Assembly (NCBI RefSeq): GCF_029057325.1
Contig: NZ_JAICZW010000174.1
Span: 1-41,483, forward strand
Source of the DNA: Bacteroides sp.
GTDB taxonomy: Bacteria > Bacteroidota > Bacteroidia > Bacteroidales > Bacteroidaceae
Length of the DNA stretch: 41,483 bases
Direction: 5' to 3'
Under the pieces are notes generated by a model. It did not search any database and was not told where the DNA came from. It was given only the letters and a program-made list of their open reading frames with translations. The translations under genes and the position numbers were made by a program. Position 1 is the stretch's first letter; each line of letters begins with the position of its first letter. Shown in pieces: positions 33,282 through 41,410 of the stretch.

Positions 33282-33959
33282 TCAGAACATATAGGCACAT
33301 GATGCCGTAAATGTTCTACTCTTACAGTCCACGCTATTCTTATTGACGTTCTTCATGCCCCAGTCGTAACCAATGCCCAACTGTATGTGTCGCACAATCT
33401 CCACACCGGCACGGAAGCCCAATCCCCAGTCAAAGCGTTCCTGCATCTTATCACTGAAAACATTGTCTGCCCTTGTATAGGTCGTTGCCTTACCGTTATC
33501 AGGAGTGATAGTTTCCTTCGCCTTACCGAACAGTCCGATATTGAAATAAGGACCGGCATTGATAAACAGGCTGACATTTCGTCCTGCCGAAAACTTGTAA
33601 CCGACATGAACGGGGATGCTCAGGTAATAAGGGGTACACTCCCAGTCGGAAGTATAACCGGAAGAAGGCGTGCCAGAAGTTGTTTTGGTAGAACTAGTAG
33701 GACCATCGTTGTAATAATAACCGGGAGTCTTCCAGCCGTGCGAGGAGAGCAGCAGGCCGAAGTCCACATACAGTCCCTTCGCTGCCTGCAGAAGCCCAAG
33801 TTCCCCTTTAAGTCCAACGTGAAAGCCGGACTGCGAATCGTAAGCACTCGGAAGACTGAGGTTATAACCTCCGGTCACTCCCACTTTGAAATCTTGTGCC
33901 ATGCCTGCCATACTGAAGACAATGGCGAATAGCGATGTTACTAAAATCTTTTTATTCAT
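33282..33959 (-). CDS. Outer-membrane beta-barrel protein (PorT-like)
   Basis: The 225-residue protein has a signal peptide (residues 1-21, ending GMAQ) and an eight-strand-type barrel pattern: FKVGVTGGYNLSLP, GFHVGLKGELGLL, YLSIPVHVGYKF, SLFINAGPYFNIGLFG, WGLGFRAGVEIV, HIQLGIGYDWGMKN and a final strand ending in Phe, the normal outer-membrane sorting residue. It resembles small OmpW/PorT-like barrels common in Bacteroidetes. The gene lies directly upstream of the C10 protease gene. The 3' end is duplicated as a remnant at 31422-31484. Confidence 0.85.
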   Translation of the reverse strand: MNKKILVTSLFAIVFSMAGMAQDFKVGVTGGYNLSLPSAYDSQSGFHVGLKGELGLLQAAKGLYVDFGLLLSSHGWKTPGYYYNDGPTSSTKTTSGTPSSGYTSDWECTPYYLSIPVHVGYKFSAGRNVSLFINAGPYFNIGLFGKAKETITPDNGKATTYTRADNVFSDKMQERFDWGLGFRAGVEIVRHIQLGIGYDWGMKNVNKNSVDCKSRTFTASCAYMF

Positions 33960-33992
33960 AATGTGTATTGATTTTATCAGTTTTATAATAGC

Positions 33993-34041
33993 TCAAACAA
34001 GAATAATCATGGGATACAGCACCCTGAATACCCTTGTTTGA
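33993..34041. terminator. Hairpin after the frameshifted lipoprotein gene
   Basis: TCAAACAAG (33993-34001) and CTTGTTTGA (34033-34041) form a 9-bp stem just after the 3' end of the lipoprotein gene on the minus strand. It may separate the receptor genes from the barrel-protease genes. Confidence 0.45.
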
Positions 34042-34054
34042 ACTTTTTACGCAT

Positions 34055-35030
34055 TTATATGACTTGTATATTATTAAAATCTTGCTTTCCTGTAGAATCT
34101 CCACATGAACTTTTAAAATTTCTCACATAGGCATTAAACACATTTCCAACAGTTTCAATACGTAAATTCAGAATAGAAACCTTGCAGCCATTAGGACAAA
34201 TAACAACGTTCTTATGATGGAATTTGGAACTTTGCATTTCCAATTCAGCAGAATAACTCGCAGATACACTTTTTTTCCATAAGAACTGTTTTTTCTTTGT
34301 GACAAACTCAACAGCAAATGAATTGCCATTTACAATACGTCCAATTGTCATCGTACTTTTGTATTTCCCGTTTTTAATTGATAACGCCGCGTTTTTGAAT
34401 CCTTTGAATCCGGGTTCTATTGGACCGGAAGCGACTGCCATTGTTGCAACTTCATCATCCACATTAAATGTCGGAGTATTGTTTTCAGGCATTTTAAGGG
34501 TATTGCCGATGACAACGTACCCTTTGATGTTGCCGACGAGTGACAAGTCATCATCGGTAAATGTAAGATACGGAGTTGCATCATAGGCGTCAATAGTATT
34601 GAAAGCGAAGATTTTATCATACTTTTCTTTATAAGTTGGAAATCTCGTTCTCAAATCGTGTGGAATCTTCAATTTCGAATATTTGCTCCAACTCTTCGTC
34701 TGCATGGTTCCAGATGGTATAAGCACCATCAAAACCGATTGTTTTGAAATAAGCATCACGCTCTTCCTTATCCATTTCATTAAGCTTAACAATGGTTTCA
34801 TTATAGGTTTGTTCGTCTTTGAAATGAAGAACGGGCATATCACCAAATTCGTCGAAAGAGTTTCTCGTATTGGCCACCCAATCACTCATTCTTGACACTT
34901 CCAACGCAGGAATTACTTTCTCATTTACCGGGCTAAACTCTTCCTCGTTGCTGCATGAAAACAGACTTACAGACATACATAGGAACACTGCCATACCGGC
35001 TTTTTTCTGTAATAAACTTAAATCTTTCAT
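34055..35030 (-). pseudogene. Frameshifted lipoprotein gene of unknown function
   Basis: The first part encodes a lipoprotein signal with lipobox SLFSC (Cys26), then DEFGDMPVLHFKDEQTYNET and a helical region, and ends at a stop at 34629. The protein-like sequence continues in another frame from PTYKEKYDKIFAFNTIDAYD to the end at 34055, with beta-rich sequence such as TFNVDDEVATMAVASGP. Removing one base near 34643 would join them into a protein of about 324 residues. It resembles unnamed Bacteroides lipoproteins (perhaps DUF4848; recalled, not checked). Either a real mutation or a sequencing error fits. It follows the DUF4249 gene. Confidence 0.8.
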
Positions 35031-35068
35031 TTGTCTCTTTTTTAAATTAATAAAATCAACTGTTGTTA

Positions 35069-36037
35069 TCAATGTACATTTTCTAACCATTCTGTTTCTG
35101 TAACTTGGCAACCGCCCAATACGCCGATACCATTTTCGATGTTGGTATAGCTGCTCCGTATGGGTGCCAGACCTTTGTTTCCCAACTCGTTGTTTTTCAC
35201 ATCATTCAGAGACTTCAGATAGCTGTATAACTCTGATGACAATGTGTAGAGATATATCTTATAATATGTATGCTGACTGCTGTGCCTCCACTCATTCGCT
35301 TCATAATCGGCAAAATAGTAAGTGTTAAGCCGAAGTGTGTACTCCCTATTCAATACTTGCTCATTGCTCCATGTATATAGATACTGGTAGAAGTCGGTGG
35401 AAAAGTCAAATGCTGCGTCCAATCCTGTTTTGTGGTTCAGCAAGGGTTCATCATCCAATTCCATATCTAAAACGGAAATAGAAGTGGAATTATTCTCCTT
35501 GTTGCTCCAATCTTCATATACCTCTTTTTTCGTGATGCGAATCCCGTAATAACCCTCTTTCCCATCGTCTTGAAACGTGATGCGGAACTGGAGTTTATTG
35601 TCTATGTCCTGTTTGCGCACCATATCTATCTTCTTCAGCGGAAAACTTGCCGGGATGGTTGTCTCTGAATATACGGGCGGCAATCCGTCTGCTTCCGCAC
35701 AGACACGGATGACATCGGTCTCGCTCCACCGTCCGACCACATAATAGCATCCGGCAGGCACCGACGGTTCATCCGTTTCTACGTAACGAACGGTCTGTTC
35801 CGTGCCATTGACGCTGAATGTGATGCGGGCATTGGCTATCTCTTTTTTCCCTTCTTTCTTCTGTCGGGCAACAGGCCGGCTACGGTACAGCTGTATCAGG
35901 GTGGTGTCGCTATCGGCCTCAGGCATACAATAGAGTACCAACTTCTCGGCGGCATCCATACCCTTCAGATCGAAATCGTAGCTGCACGAAGTCATGAGGG
36001 CAAGAAGCAATAGCAGTGGAATATAAGTTGTTTTCAT
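35069..36037 (-). CDS. DUF4249 family lipoprotein
   Basis: The 322-residue protein has a lipobox at LMTSC (Cys18) followed by SYDFDL, and the DUF4249 pattern: KLVLYCMPEADSDTTLIQLYRSRPV near the start, ARITFSVNGTEQ, an AGCYYVVGRW stretch and a C-terminal GIGVLGGCQVTE. DUF4249 lipoproteins in Bacteroidetes are typically encoded next to TonB-dependent receptors with carboxypeptidase-like domains and are thought to sit on the receptor as accessory surface proteins. The receptor gene ends six bases upstream. Confidence 0.88.
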   Translation of the reverse strand: MKTTYIPLLLLLALMTSCSYDFDLKGMDAAEKLVLYCMPEADSDTTLIQLYRSRPVARQKKEGKKEIANARITFSVNGTEQTVRYVETDEPSVPAGCYYVVGRWSETDVIRVCAEADGLPPVYSETTIPASFPLKKIDMVRKQDIDNKLQFRITFQDDGKEGYYGIRITKKEVYEDWSNKENNSTSISVLDMELDDEPLLNHKTGLDAAFDFSTDFYQYLYTWSNEQVLNREYTLRLNTYYFADYEANEWRHSSQHTYYKIYLYTLSSELYSYLKSLNDVKNNELGNKGLAPIRSSYTNIENGIGVLGGCQVTETEWLENVH

Positions 36038-36043
36038 ATCTGT

Positions 36044-38644
36044 TCAAAATTTGAGTGTGTAACTGAATGAAGGCATGATGGGAAACACGCCCGTGGCTTT
36101 CCCACGAAAACTGCCATCCGGTCGCTGCACCACTTTCCCGTAGAGGGCATTCATGCGACAATAAGCATTGTAGATGCTCACGTTCCAGATGCGTTCATCC
36201 CCCCGTTTGGTTGTTTTGCGGAAGTTCGCGCCCACGTCCAGCCGATGATAGGCGGGCAATGACACATTGTTGGGTTGCTCGTAAACCCATTCCGCTTCTC
36301 CCTTGCTTCCTATTCCGGGCAAGATGGGTGCATCGACTATCTGTTGGGGCACGGTCATGCGATTTCCGCTGTGGTAGCACCACGAGGCGTATGTCTCTAT
36401 CCGGGACGAGGCTTTGTAGCGCATCGCAAGGTTCAGCTTGTGCCGGTTGTCAAACTTGTCCGCATACCACCCCGCATGGAACTCGGGAAAGTTCCGTTTG
36501 CTCCACGACAAGGTATAAGCGGCGTTGGCAGAAATGCGACTGCCGCTATAGGAGGCTTCCATTTCCATTCCGTAAGATTTGCCTTTGCCAAACCTTATCA
36601 GCGACTCCCAACTATCGGCAGACGGGGTCAGCCGGTTTCCTCCGTCATACTCTATGGCATGGTGCATGGTCTTGTAAAACCCTTCCACGTTGAGCAGCAC
36701 TCGAAACGGAAGCCGCATATATATGCCCGCCGCATATTGTTGCGAACGCATGGGGCGGATGTTCCGGGTAGATGGTACCCAATAGTCAGTCGGCAGGTTC
36801 AGATAGGTGTTGGAAAGCTGGTGCATGAACTGGCTCATCTCCGTATAGGACGCCTTCACCGTCAATCCGTCACTGAGCTGATAGCGCAAGGCCGCACGCG
36901 GTTCTACGGAATGGAAAACCTTGCCGGATATGCAGAACAGCGTATAATGCGCTCCTACGTTCATCTGTAGCCTATGAGTCAAGGCGATGTCATCTTCCGC
37001 ATAAAGCGAAAGCTCATGTCCCCGATAGAAAGAGGAAGCCTGTCTGCTGATGGTATCCTGCTGCTGCTCGTCGCCACTATAATCATAGTTGGCCGTGCTT
37101 TGCGGACGGAAGAAGTGCAGCAGGTAGTTGGAACCTATGCGCAGATGATGGCGGGTGCCGGGACGATAGTCGAACTCCATGCGATAGCCCACATCGTCTA
37201 TCGTGGAATGATTGCGGCGTTCCGTATGGGTGATACCGTTCAGCGTCCCCTCATCCATCACTTTCTCTTCCGTGAGATAGTCTGAATGAGAGATGTTCCG
37301 CGTATAGACTCCGGTAAGATTGGCAAAAAGTCTGGAGGAGAACCGGTATTTCCAATTCAGTGCCGCTGTCAGGTTTCCCCATTGCAGGTCAAACTTATCT
37401 GTATCGGTTTCTCTGTCTAATGGGTATAGTATGTTTTTTACTTTGAATACATCATTGCCGGAATAAAAACTTATATCAGATTGACTGCGGTCGGAAAAGC
37501 GATGCGTTATTTTAGCATTGATGTCATGGAAAGCATAGCGCACGTTTATCTTGTCATCCCTTTTCGACTGATTGCGTATGGCCAATGCCGGAACGGTAAA
37601 GAGGTCAAGCCACGTGCGACGCATGGCAATGTTGAACGAAGTATGGTCTTTCCTGATGGGTCCCTCAAACTGTATGCGCCCGTCCAGCAATCCAACAGTG
37701 ACACTGCCATGATATTCACGCATGTTCCCCTCATTGGTACGTACATCCACGACGGACGACAGCCTGCCACCGTAACGTGCAGGAAATCCACTCTTGTAGA
37801 AATCAATGTTCTTCACAACATCTGTGTTGAAAGCAGAGAAGAGCCCGCCCAAGTGATTTACCTGATACAGCGGAGTACCGTCTAAGAGGAAAAGATTTTC
37901 ATCATTACTCCCACCATGTACATAAAGACCTGAGATAAGTTCCGTGCCTGCCGCTACACCGGAAAGGTTTTGAAGCGTTTTTACTACATCGGGAGAACTG
38001 AACAAGGCAAACTCCGTCTGCAAGTCACGGCTTGTAAGCGATTTCTTTCCGGTCTGCGTGGTCAGATTGGGAGAATTGAGGTCGGCTGTCACCACCACTT
38101 CTTCCAACTGATAAGAATCATTCAAATAGATATTCATTGGCTTGTTTCCATTCAGCAACACCTCTTCCAACCGTTCCCCCATGCCTACACACGAGAAATG
38201 CACCCGATGACGGCCTTCCGGCAGTGTAAGACTGAAAAAGCCGTGTTCATTCGTCAGCGTTCCTACGCCTGAAGCAGCATCCCATACGGTCGCATTGATG
38301 ATTGTTTCTCCATCCTTGTCATAAACATATCCGCTAAGGGTATATTTGGCTTTGCTCTTTTGCTTTGCGCGGGTCAGCAATACATACTTGCCTTTTATTT
38401 CCCATGCGACTTCCGTCCCATGAAACAATTCTTTCAGGCTTTGTTCCAGTGTCAGCCCGTGAAGAGGTTTGCCGGAATAGGGTATAGCCAGTTTCAGAGA
38501 GGCATCATATACAAACTTCACGGAATGCTCCTTTTTGATGATTTCCATCTGCTCTTTGATGGTGTGCTTTGTTTGCATTGAGACAGCAGACATCTGTTGT
38601 TGGCAGCAGATTGCCAACAAAATGAATATAAGAAATCTGATCAT
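36044..38644 (-). CDS. TonB-dependent outer-membrane receptor with STN and carboxypeptidase-regulatory-like domains
   Basis: The 866-residue protein starts with a signal peptide (about residues 1-20), an STN domain (about 25-92, KEHSVKFVYDASLKLAI to GKYVLLTRA), a carboxypeptidase-regulatory-like beta domain (about 100-180, YTLSGYVYDKDGETI), a TonB-box-like YQLEEVVVTAD, a plug (DVVKTLQNLSGVAAG, LFLLDGTPLYQ, GRLSSVVDVRTNEG) and a barrel ending in Phe. The STN domain implies signalling to the anti-sigma factor encoded directly upstream. The substrate is unknown. Energy would come from ExbB/ExbD/TonB complexes such as the one at the start of the window. Confidence 0.94.
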   Translation of the reverse strand: MIRFLIFILLAICCQQQMSAVSMQTKHTIKEQMEIIKKEHSVKFVYDASLKLAIPYSGKPLHGLTLEQSLKELFHGTEVAWEIKGKYVLLTRAKQKSKAKYTLSGYVYDKDGETIINATVWDAASGVGTLTNEHGFFSLTLPEGRHRVHFSCVGMGERLEEVLLNGNKPMNIYLNDSYQLEEVVVTADLNSPNLTTQTGKKSLTSRDLQTEFALFSSPDVVKTLQNLSGVAAGTELISGLYVHGGSNDENLFLLDGTPLYQVNHLGGLFSAFNTDVVKNIDFYKSGFPARYGGRLSSVVDVRTNEGNMREYHGSVTVGLLDGRIQFEGPIRKDHTSFNIAMRRTWLDLFTVPALAIRNQSKRDDKINVRYAFHDINAKITHRFSDRSQSDISFYSGNDVFKVKNILYPLDRETDTDKFDLQWGNLTAALNWKYRFSSRLFANLTGVYTRNISHSDYLTEEKVMDEGTLNGITHTERRNHSTIDDVGYRMEFDYRPGTRHHLRIGSNYLLHFFRPQSTANYDYSGDEQQQDTISRQASSFYRGHELSLYAEDDIALTHRLQMNVGAHYTLFCISGKVFHSVEPRAALRYQLSDGLTVKASYTEMSQFMHQLSNTYLNLPTDYWVPSTRNIRPMRSQQYAAGIYMRLPFRVLLNVEGFYKTMHHAIEYDGGNRLTPSADSWESLIRFGKGKSYGMEMEASYSGSRISANAAYTLSWSKRNFPEFHAGWYADKFDNRHKLNLAMRYKASSRIETYASWCYHSGNRMTVPQQIVDAPILPGIGSKGEAEWVYEQPNNVSLPAYHRLDVGANFRKTTKRGDERIWNVSIYNAYCRMNALYGKVVQRPDGSFRGKATGVFPIMPSFSYTLKF

Positions 38645-38648
38645 ACGC

Positions 38649-39470
38649 TTATTCTTTTTCTATCTTAACTCCTAATGATTCTTCAAGCAAAGAGACAATC
38701 ACATCCACTCCGTCATCTGTTTCAAACTCTGCGGAAAGTGTCTTGTCTGCATTTGTTGCGGTCAGTTTTACATGATAATAATCTGATAATTCTTCCAGCA
38801 CATCGGGCAGAGGTGTTTCTTCATAAACGAATTTCCCGGCAGCCCATGCCGCTGGGTTAGGTGTCTGTGGCGCTACGATGTGGGGTTGACGCTCTCCACG
38901 TATTAAGCTGGCTTGCATGTTTTTTGTCAACACCACGCCGTCATTCTCTCCTTTGGCGGCAAACAATACTTTACCGGACGAGACATAAACCTCTGTTGCC
39001 GAATCGGAAAGCGTCTCGTCTATTTGGAAACTCGTACCAAGAACTTTCGCTACAGCATATTGTCCGGTCACGCTGAAAGGATGTGCAGCGTCACGATGTA
39101 CGCGGAAATATGCCTTTCCGGTCATTACCACTTCCCGTTGTTCTTTTCTGAATACCTCGGGACGGTATTTGAGCGAGGAATGAGGTGACAAGGTTACGAA
39201 GGTGCTGTCCGGCAGCATATATTCCATAACATTGCCGGCAGCGGCAATACGCATCCACGCATCGTCTTCGCGCATGTTCCAATAAAGATATGTACCGATG
39301 CAAAGCAGCAGCGAGGCAGCCACTCCCGACCAATAATATCCGATATGCCGCTTTCGGGTATGGATATCATGCTTATTTTTCCATTCATGAAATGCTTTCC
39401 GGGTGTCAAACACTCCATGCTTATAGTTCTTCAGGACGAACCGGATGCTTTTTTCTTCTATTTCGCTCAT
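38649..39470 (-). CDS. FecR family anti-sigma factor
   Basis: The 273-residue protein has a cytoplasmic N-terminal part (residues 1-42) that should bind the sigma factor, a membrane segment (about 43-61, YYWSGVAASLLLCIGTYLY) and a periplasmic FecR domain (DSTFVTLSPHSSLKYRPEVF, MTGKAYFRVHRDAAHPFSVTG, VLGTSFQID). A C-terminal STN-interacting region follows with FVYEETPLPDVLEELSDYYHVKL. It passes the receptor signal to the ECF sigma factor. It sits between the sigma gene and the receptor gene, the usual FecIRA-like order. Confidence 0.93.
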   Translation of the reverse strand: MSEIEEKSIRFVLKNYKHGVFDTRKAFHEWKNKHDIHTRKRHIGYYWSGVAASLLLCIGTYLYWNMREDDAWMRIAAAGNVMEYMLPDSTFVTLSPHSSLKYRPEVFRKEQREVVMTGKAYFRVHRDAAHPFSVTGQYAVAKVLGTSFQIDETLSDSATEVYVSSGKVLFAAKGENDGVVLTKNMQASLIRGERQPHIVAPQTPNPAAWAAGKFVYEETPLPDVLEELSDYYHVKLTATNADKTLSAEFETDDGVDVIVSLLEESLGVKIEKE

Positions 39471-39579
39471 ATTTTCATTCGTTTTCTACTAAGACTGCAT
39501 TTTATGCAAATCCTACTATTCCCCAATGAAAAAAAATGCCTCTTTTGTGATTTTTCTTTTCAGAGCGGACTTTTTATAC

Positions 39580-40098
39580 TTATCCGAAAAAGAACATATA
39601 GATCTTTCGTCCTCCCTCTTTCAAAGCCTTCAACGCTTTGCTTATCTGATTCTTAACCGTATTGACAGAAACCCCTTGCCGCTTCGCTATCTCTTCATAT
39701 TTCAATCCGTCCCGCTTACAAAGCAGAAGTGCTTCCCTGCAACGTTCAGGCAGCGAGTCAATGGCAGTCCACAGGCGTGCTTCTATCAATGAGCGTTCTT
39801 CGCATTCTTCATCTGAAATCTCGTCAGCCAGGTCCATAGGAGTGACATTTGAATCAATCGCACTATCTTTTTTTAGTTTGTCAATGCAACGGTTACGTGC
39901 CATGGAATAGAGATACGACTTCAAATCGGAGACTATACGACCTTTACTCATGCATTCCCACAACGCGGCAAAGCAATCTTGTACGGTGTCTTCCGCATCT
40001 TCCGGGTCATTCAGATAATGTAGCGCATAAAGGCACAAAGGACGATAATACCGACGAAATGCATCATCCATACTTTTGAGAGAAGAACTATGTAGCAT
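39580..40098 (-). CDS. ECF RNA polymerase sigma factor (FecI-like)
   Basis: The protein of about 172 residues has region 2 (AFRRYYRPLCLYALHYLND, DAEDTVQDCFAALWE, YLYSMARNRCIDKLKK) and region 4 (IDSLPERCREALLLCKRDG, YEEIAKRQGVSVNTVKNQISKALKAL), without region 3, as in Bacteroidetes ECF sigma factors. It likely activates the receptor genes downstream when released by the FecR-type protein. Start codons at 40098 and 40071 are both possible. No Bacteroides consensus promoter is evident upstream. Confidence 0.92.
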   Translation of the reverse strand: MLHSSSLKSMDDAFRRYYRPLCLYALHYLNDPEDAEDTVQDCFAALWECMSKGRIVSDLKSYLYSMARNRCIDKLKKDSAIDSNVTPMDLADEISDEECEERSLIEARLWTAIDSLPERCREALLLCKRDGLKYEEIAKRQGVSVNTVKNQISKALKALKEGGRKIYMFFFG

Positions 40099-40167
40099 TA
40101 TATATCTATATAAACAACCATATCCCACTAAATTTCCATTGTACCTACAACAGAGAAGGAAGCAGAA

Positions 40168-40602
40168 TCAGCGGCGTTTTGCCGCAAAAAACTCTTTCAT
40201 CAACCCGGCGCATTCATCCGCAAGCACCCCTTTCACCACAACGGTTTTAGGATGCAACGCTTGCGGCGCATAGCGCTGATATCCCCGTTTCTCATCTTCG
40301 GCACCGAAGACCAGGCGTCCTGTCTGCGCCCAGGCAATGGCGCCGGCACACATCACGCAAGGCTCCACCGTCACATACAGCGTACATTCGTTCAGGTATT
40401 TGCCGCCAAGGGTGGAAGCGGCGGCCGTTATGGCTTGCATTTCGGCATGGGCGGTGACATCTGTCAGCGTCTCCGTCAGGTTATGGGCGCGGGCAATGAT
40501 ACGGTCTTTGCAGACCACCACCGCTCCCACGGGCACCTCCCCCCGTTCGCCCGCCTTTCGCGCCTCCAAAAGCGCCTGCTTCATATAATCAGTATCTGTC
40601 AT
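40168..40602 (-). CDS. tadA: tRNA-specific adenosine deaminase TadA
   Basis: The 144-residue zinc enzyme deaminates the wobble adenosine of tRNA-Arg to inosine. The deaminase motifs are HAEMQAI (His52, Glu54) and PCVMCAGAI (Cys82, Cys85), with the N-terminal MKQALLEARKAGERGEVPVGAVVV and the C-terminal FGAEDEKRGYQRY. The sequence matches TadA better than free cytidine or guanine deaminases. Length is normal. It is downstream of the small ribbon-helix-helix-like gene on the same strand, separated by about 140 bases of repeat-containing sequence. Confidence 0.93.
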   Translation of the reverse strand: MTDTDYMKQALLEARKAGERGEVPVGAVVVCKDRIIARAHNLTETLTDVTAHAEMQAITAAASTLGGKYLNECTLYVTVEPCVMCAGAIAWAQTGRLVFGAEDEKRGYQRYAPQALHPKTVVVKGVLADECAGLMKEFFAAKRR

Positions 40603-40613
40603 TCGTTTAAAAA

Positions 40614-40692
40614 GTTATCGGAAGTTATTGAAAATCATAAGGATCCATCATTACGTTTCGCTCCGTCAGGAGTTAAAAGCCAATAGTCCACA
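40614..40692. repeat. Degenerate copy of the gttatcgg/gccaatag element
   Basis: GTTATCGGAAGTTATT (40614-40629) and GGAGTTAAAAGCCAATAGTC (40669-40688) match parts of the long inverted repeat at 7216-7335. Here the hairpin is mostly lost. Confidence 0.6.
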
Positions 40693-40701
40693 ACATATCG
40701 T

Positions 40702-40730
40702 TGCCTCTGTGTCTCTGCGCCTCTGTGTTT
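40702..40730. repeat. CTCTGTGTCTCTGCG-type simple repeat
   Basis: The segment is built from CTCTGTGT and CTCTGCG units. Similar strings occur, as I recall, in intergenic regions of many unrelated bacteria. No coding role is seen. Confidence 0.45.
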
Positions 40731-40740
40731 GGTTACATCA

Positions 40741-40974
40741 TCATCTCCTCATATCATGTTCGCCAAACAGCGTCGGATAATCCTCTTCCATATTCTTATG
40801 GATAAACATGAGAATAGTCTCCCTCAACCAGCGCGATTTATTGGTTATCTTGTATTTGGCAAGATAACGGTCCACAATCCGCTGTTCATCCTCGCTCATC
40901 AGGCATACCATGCGCTGTTCGCGTTTCGGTTCTTCGGGTGTTGCTTTCGCACACGTTTTATCTCTCTTTCTCAT
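40741..40974 (-). CDS. Small ribbon-helix-helix-like protein
   Basis: The 77-residue protein has a basic start (MRKRDKTCAK), a strand-like QRMVCLMSEDE and helices with QRIVDRYLAKYKITNKSRWLRETILMFIHKN. That order of strand, helix, turn (ITNKS) and helix is typical of ribbon-helix-helix DNA-binding or mobilisation-accessory proteins. The ATG at 40974 is chosen because a perfect -7 box lies just 8 bases upstream; an in-frame ATG at 40911 is an alternative. The target is unknown. Confidence 0.75.
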   Translation of the reverse strand: MRKRDKTCAKATPEEPKREQRMVCLMSEDEQRIVDRYLAKYKITNKSRWLRETILMFIHKNMEEDYPTLFGEHDMRR

Positions 40975-40982
40975 ATCTCCTG

Positions 40983-41012
40983 CAAAATTACTTTTACTTC
41001 TGTAAAAACAAA
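40983..41012 (-). promoter_or_regulatory. Promoter of the ribbon-helix-helix-like gene
   Basis: TTTG (41009-41012), an 18-base spacer and TAATTTTG (40983-40990) match the Bacteroides promoter. The -7 box ends 8 bases before the ATG, implying an almost leaderless transcript. Confidence 0.65.
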
Positions 41013-41113
41013 GCAAATGCGTGTCTTTTTCTTCCAAATGATGCGATTTTCACAGGAGATATGTTCTCCCCCCACCCAGGCTGTCCGAGAACTTCCGTTA
41101 TGTTTTCTTTTGG

Positions 41114-41172
41114 GTACGGAATTACACGGATTTACACGGTTTTCTTCTTGATTAATCCGTGAATTCCGTGCC
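41114..41172. repeat. CGGATT-type hairpin, relative of the one at 10729
   Basis: GGTACGGAATTACACGGATT and AATCCGTGAATTCCGTGCC are near-perfect inverted repeats with a loop of about 20 bases. The motif ACACGGATTTACACGG is shared with the 10729-10829 element. Confidence 0.65.
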
Positions 41173-41181
41173 TAAAATCTA

Positions 41182-41347
41182 TCATGATGTCGATTCCTTT
41201 TCGTTTTGACACACCTCCGAAATCACCCCGGTAAAACCGGAAAGCATTGAAGCTGCCAGACTGAAAACAGTGCGAAAGCGGCAATGAAACGGGCATCATA
41301 CCTCATGGTGTAAAATAATTTTTCCACCTCCTTTTCACAACCGACAT
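41182..41347 (-). other. Cluster of three overlapping micro-ORFs in the terminal gene-free stretch
   Basis: On the minus strand, ORFs of 14 codons (41347-41303), 27 codons (41306-41223, MRYDARFIAAF at the start) and 21 codons (41247-41182, ending NEKESTS) overlap; the first and second share ATGA. I have an impression of similar short sequences in other Bacteroides intergenic regions. A CCGGT/ACCGG hairpin (41228-41240) lies inside. Coding status is doubtful. Otherwise 40975-41483 holds no gene, only repeats and the poly-A edge. Confidence 0.35.
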
Positions 41348-41354
41348 GTCACGC

Positions 41355-41410
41355 TGAAAAAACGTTCCTCCCCCTTCTTCCCCCTCCATTCCCTATCTGC
41401 TCCCTGACCG
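41355..41410. repeat. Pyrimidine-rich dispersed repeat, copy 2
   Basis: An A-tract, then C/T-rich sequence ending CTGCTCCCTGACCG, parallel to 4464-4515 with the same end. It lies in a gene-free region. Confidence 0.55.

Noticed and set aside
34055-34885. Separate gene for the second half of the broken lipoprotein
   Set aside because: Its first residues are an out-of-frame reading of the upstream gene, and the protein-like part begins only after the frameshift point.
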